DNA from: Callaeas wilsoni
Taxonomy: Eukaryota; Chordata; Aves; Passeriformes; Callaeidae
DNA length: 64,000 nt
Assembly: GCA_013398955.1 (NCBI GenBank)
Contig: VWPU01014915.1
Location: 372,001 to 436,000 of the forward strand
Direction: 5' to 3'
The notes under the pieces are model-generated. The model had not been told where the DNA came from. It ran no database searches and was given only the letters and a program-made list of their open reading frames with translations. How positions within the stretch are numbered: position 1 is the first letter of the stretch; each line of letters begins with the position of its first letter. Below are positions 59,113 through 64,000 of this stretch, piece by piece. The position numbers were made by a program, and so were the translations under genes.

Positions 59113-62100
59113 GGTGGCTTTGGTAAGGAATAAGATATTTTCCCTTAATAGTTAGCACAGATCTTCATTTATGCTGTGTCTATAGAAATACATTGGTTGA
59201 AAAAACAGCAAACATGCTTTCAAACTTCTGAACGTCCATTTACTTGCTAAATCAGAAAAGCTTCTCCCTATTATATAATTGTATGATACTGATGTGGGTT
59301 TGAATTTGGGGGACCTGCATTTTTTCATTATAATATACTATACCTGTGATTTGTGATCTGCATTGATTGCCAGTTGATTTTCAAGGTGATGACAAAAAAC
59401 TGAGGCCTGGCCACCCAAGAGAAACTGTCACACCCTTTTATGATACAAATATAAAAGGAATGATGCTCAATTTCCTTTGCTCTTAGAAAATTCCTATCTT
59501 AAAATTCTTAAAAATCTTAAAAATCCACTGCCAAATGTTTTGCTGTGTGTGAAGCAGGGTAACTGCATTAAAAAGGACCAGAGAAGGCAAAGGATGAGCT
59601 TTCCTTCAATAACCTGTGAGTTCCTTCACTGCTGTGTATATTTAACAGAAGTACAATTATAATTTTGCACTTGACCTATCCTAAAGAAATTTAAAAATAA
59701 ATATGAATATCTTTGTTCTTTGAAAGAATGTCTTCAAAAGCTGAGGGGGATTTTTAAAAAATATTTAGTTCTCTGATATATCTATGGCCTTGTACTATGC
59801 TTTGACTATAAACAGCAAGACTTCACTTTTATGATGTTCAGATAAATATTAACTGAAACAAATCGGAAATGAGAATGCTTCCACAAAGAAAGGCCATTCT
59901 GTCCCTCACAGGCTCTATAGCTAGGTCATGCATGTGACTTAGACTTACTGAAGCCCTCTTTCCATCTGGGTGTTTCATTTTAAGTGAGACGGAGAATTAT
60001 GTACTTGGTGACTGCAGAAGGTCAAAGACAAGTATGCAGAGCAGCAGAACATTGTGTAAATATCTAACTGTGCAATCACTGTAGATTTTAAAATAGATTT
60101 TCTGTGTCACTTAGATGCTTAGCTACATAAAAGTAGTTAAAACAGAAAAAAACCCCAGTTGACAGTGACAATCCACTCATTTAGCTTGAGCTACTACACG
60201 TAAAGAAGTACTTCTTCAATAAAAGCAAACACAAGCATCTGAACATCTAGTAAAGAGACTGTAGAAGTACCAAATAACCTTGGGTTCTTTTTTACCTTTG
60301 TAAGACATTAGTAAGCAATTCAAATATGTACCAAGACATTGGCCTGACACCCTTCCACTCTAAAAATTGATCCATTAGTTTAACAGCACAATGCATACAA
60401 TGATATGGTGAAGTTTGTAGATATATGGCATAAGCCTGGTATGATTTATTTGAAAGAGTCCTGATTAGTATGCTGCTGATTCAGTTTCAAAATGTTGTAC
60501 ATGTTTCCTGTAATGCAAAACCACACTTCTTCAAATCTGCCTTCCAGAACCAGGATTACTAAAACACTCATAATCTTTCACTTAGTACTCCTCCATATGG
60601 AAATTTTCCGTACAATGTATAGCACCAGGCATTTTATATGGATGACAAAACTGCTGAGAACATTTTGGAAATTCAGTGAAAGCATAAAATATTCACTTGT
60701 TTGAGTACACAACAAAATAATTCAAATTTTTATTGCCTCTGTGGAGCATGCATTCCTTACAAACCAAAGATAAATTTTCCTACAGAGAAATGAAGAAAAC
60801 CTCAGGCTTGATCAAGATTTTCTAAATAAAATATATGTTGAAAACAGAACATGAAAGACATGAAATCCCATTTTACACATAGTGTCACAACTTATTAATC
60901 CCTGATCACATTTCAGAATCTTTTGGGTTTTTGGGGATGGGGGGATTTTTGCCCCCTCAAAATCCTCTTATATGAGCCTATTTACTTTGCCAGTAAATAA
61001 CATCAAATCTCTATTTGGAATCAGAATTTTTTTTCTGAAATGTGAATTTTCAAGATTTTAATGAAGGCCGAGAGCAAAGTTTTGGTATGCAGTCTTTCAA
61101 AAATATACAGTCCCTCTCCAACTCAGACTAGCACATTTCCTGCTCAATACCTTTAACTGATCTGCATTGATCTCCAGGACATTTTTCAAAGTGGTAGTAT
61201 GCCATGATCCCCTTTACGTTGGAACCTGGAGGCAGCAAAGTGTTCGGTCATATGCAGTAGGAGAGCATTGCTCCTGCATTACACAGATATTTTTCTGTCT
61301 TTTTTTAAAACTTTCTTTCCTCTGCAAATGAAAGAGTAGTGAAAAGGAGATGGAGGAGGAGTTGACCCTTCTCTGTTCTATAGAAGTACAGAAATGACAG
61401 GATGAAGAAAAAAGGAAACAAAAGGATCAATCCTGCAAGGAAACAACAAAAGGATCAACCCTGCAAGGCAAAGAGCTTTTGCTGAAGATGTTGAGTGCTC
61501 TTGTTAATCTCAGCTACAAGTGAAAGTGCTCAACAGCAGGGACAGCAATGGGCCTTTACAGAACTCCTAAACAATATAATAGGAAAGATTTGATAGAAAG
61601 AAATATCTTTGTAAGTAGGAAAATAAAGCACACTGGATGGAAAAGGACATGATATTTTGAGAACAATAGTACCATTACAAGTGATGCCAATAAATAACAT
61701 TAAGTTGATAGGAGGGGAATGAAACATAATCAGTGCTCTCAACAGTATTTTTTTCATGGATACAATGCAAGAGGTGTGTCACACTGGAAGATCACTAATT
61801 ATTAGGACACTTGAGCTGACTCTGTGTACAACATCCAAAATCCAGGGACATTAATGAATTTAGATTAAATCTGAAAATGCTCTTTCTTTTGTGAAGGAGG
61901 CAAAGAATGATAAAGGATATGATCCTCCTGTCACATCATCTCTTACCATGTTTGACTTTGTTGACTTTAATAGGTCAGCTACTTGTTTGCAGTGCTGGCA
62001 CTGGAAAAAAGGACTGATATTCAGTAATTCTATAGGGCAGAGAATGCAGACATATTTTACACATAACCTTGAGCTGCCCTGCAATATATTTTCTGTAAAT

Positions 62101-64000
62101 TTTTTACTATGCATCTCTAGGCTTTAGAAGACAGAGATTTGTTGAAGATTTGAGATGTAGAGAAAATCCTTCCAATATGGTTTTTAAAAGGGTAAGATAG
62201 AATCCAGTCATGGGCCTCAATAATGTCTTGAACACTCATTGAGTACAGCGAAAGTAGCAAGGCAAATATCACAGCATTTGACACAAGTTTTTTCTGTGTC
62301 TCTTGTCTTTTTCAATTAAGGCAGCCTCACTCCCATGAATATAATAACATTTGGATAAAGAGCTCATTGAAGACTGCAATGAGACCTTTTCTGGAATGGA
62401 AGAGAAAAATGCTCTCATGAATAGATCTTTTTCTCAGAATGGCTCAGGTTATTTCTCCTTTCTGTTGAGCCAGTGAGTGTCACAAAATGAGTCCCTTTGA
62501 TCCAGCCAGATTTCACTGGCCCAGTAAATTACATTCTTAGACTATAAGGGACACTATAAGACTATAAGGATATGAATCTTTATTAGTCATTCAAGTGCAT
62601 TTCAACCAAAAAATATTCTCTCAATTTTCCCAGAGAGGTGTTAGGAAGTGAACATGATAATTCCCTTGGTTTATTTTGTATCTGTTCAGCAAATAGGTAT
62701 GAAGTTGCTATCTGCATTTGAAAAAGGAAATAAAAATTCGTAATTTACAGAACATTTCAGTCTGATTCTCTTACTGATATTAGCCTGTAACAATTCTTCA
62801 GCAAACATCCCACAGGGTACAAATAAACTCATGATTTCAGCAGTCTATGTCTTCCTAAAAACAGCAGTCTAGACAAAATCCACTTGTTGTTGCTGATATG
62901 TTGAGTATCTTGCATTTCTAATTCTGACCAGTTTGAGAAAGCACATGAACAAGATATTTTAGAATTGCAGATTCATCTTCTAAATGATGTGGAGGCAAAA
63001 CCGAGAAACTGATATCTAATGACAGTTACTTAATTTGGGATTATTTATTTCATTAATAATCCTAGCCACTTAGCCCTGCCATTTCAAGATGGATTCCTCT
63101 TGGCTACTTTTTCCACTTACTACTCACCCACTCACTATATCTATCAATCTATTTACCACTATCAAGCCAGGTAGGTTATAGTAGAGTCAGTGGAGAGAAG
63201 ATGGATAACCACACTTTAGACTAGATGCTTAATTCGTGCTTGAAATCTAGCTCTTTAACTTATTCTTCCATTCAAGGGTATTTATTCTCTAGGTGATGCA
63301 AATATATTTTACATGTCATTCTTTTCAAGTGCTCACTGAAATATTATATTTTTATAATGTTATGCTTCTTTTTCTGGGAACTGTAGTATGATCACAGCTA
63401 AGCAGAGGGCTGCTCAGTTATGTTATATGTCTGCATCACAAAAGAATGTGTTATTCAAAATCTGCTGCCAGAAATGTTCTTCTGATATGTTCTTTCCATT
63501 TGATATCTATGCTAAGTTAAAGAAGGTAGTGACAAGTACCATGTAATCAGAGCTTGGCATGTTAAGCATATTAAATGGTAAGTTGTTTTAGGGCCATGCT
63601 ATGCTATTAAAACATATAGGAATAATGAAAAGCAATACATTTCTGGGAGAAAGAAGAGTTAGGGTATTATGGAATTTATAGTGTTTTTTTTTTTAATTTA
63701 GGTATTTATAATTTTAGGAACTTTTAAATTCTTTACTCTTCCTTTCTTCATGTGGATTTAAATCTTTTCAGCTATTTTTTTACCAAAGGGATTTTGGTAT
63801 ATATTACCAAATATATGCTTGGTAGCTGAATTATTTTAGTTTTCTCATTGATTAAATGTACTAAAAATAAATGCGATTTTAAAGTCAGTATCCCATATTT
63901 AGATTCATTTCAGCATTTTACCGAGATGCATGATTAATTTCAAAATCTAGTCTGAATCCATTAATCCCTTAGTAATTCCAAATGGCTACTCTTTGGTCTT
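59113..64000. other. Unique AT-rich DNA to the window end
   Basis: No gene, CR1 or LTR was recognised in almost 5 kb. Small local duplications occur at 61413-61466 and 62539-62573, and a G-run with a complementary C-run lies at 60938-60955. Confidence 0.55.
61413..61466. repeat. Two-copy tandem repeat, about 27-bp unit
   Basis: ggaaacaaaaggatcaatcc and ggaaacaacaaaaggatcaa each lead into cctgcaa, back to back, differing by a 2-3 base indel and one substitution. Confidence 0.85.

Noticed and set aside
60938..60955. G-run followed by a C-run (ggggggatttttgccccc) resembling a bacterial terminator
   Set aside because: The window is vertebrate nuclear DNA, there is no gene upstream, and such hairpins are expected in low-complexity sequence.

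Overview
This is an AT-rich, gene-poor vertebrate nuclear window, almost certainly from a bird. The main evidence is the interspersed repeats. CR1 LINE 3' ends occur on both strands, with the avian terminus (tcatagaatc...ttgggttggaaaggac and its reverse complement), alongside several LTR families of the kind found in neoavian and songbird genomes. I recognise no protein-coding exon, no structural RNA gene of good quality, no CRISPR array and no bacterial-type operon. The window reads as intergenic DNA or the inside of a very large intron.

Layout. 1-2700: unique AT-rich DNA with a weak tRNA-like stretch near 0.66 kb. 2701-3285: LTR (+). 3.3-6.7 kb: unique. 6.77-7.30 kb: internally deleted CR1 (+). 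7.3-11.6 kb: mostly unique. 11.6-14.8 kb: LTR cluster (one probable + LTR, two decayed - LTRs). 15.27-15.81 kb: a stretch open on both strands with a splice-acceptor-like tract. 17.4-18.1 kb: CR1 (-). 21.3-21.7 kb: LTR (-) with TATA and AATAAA. 21.7-31.3 kb: long repeat-poor stretch with two notable palindromes. 31.3-36.3 kb: CR1-dense block, including a 1.65-kb decayed copy that retains traces of endonuclease and reverse-transcriptase coding sequence and is itself interrupted. 37.24-38.18 kb: GC-rich solo LTR with a 5-bp target-site duplication. 40.1-43.2 kb: three or four CR1 pieces (-). 46.5 kb: CR1 (-). 49.6-50.16 kb: LTR (-), same family as the one at 2.7 kb. 55.7-56.5 kb: probable LTR (+). 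58.4-59.1 kb: CR1 (+). The rest is unique AT-rich DNA.

There is no gene network to describe. All the protein-like signal I can support is dead reverse transcriptase and endonuclease sequence in CR1 copies. No intact transposon coding region and no internal retroviral gene (gag, pol or env) was recognised, so the LTRs appear to be solo LTRs or fragments. I found no convincing new biological system. The best leads are the doubly open stretch at 15.27-15.81 kb, a 60-70 bp sequence shared between 15.84 kb and an insertion inside the CR1 at 34.5 kb, two long palindromes, and a TATA-region deletion in one of two related LTRs. Repeat family assignments rest on remembered sequence similarity, not on a database search.
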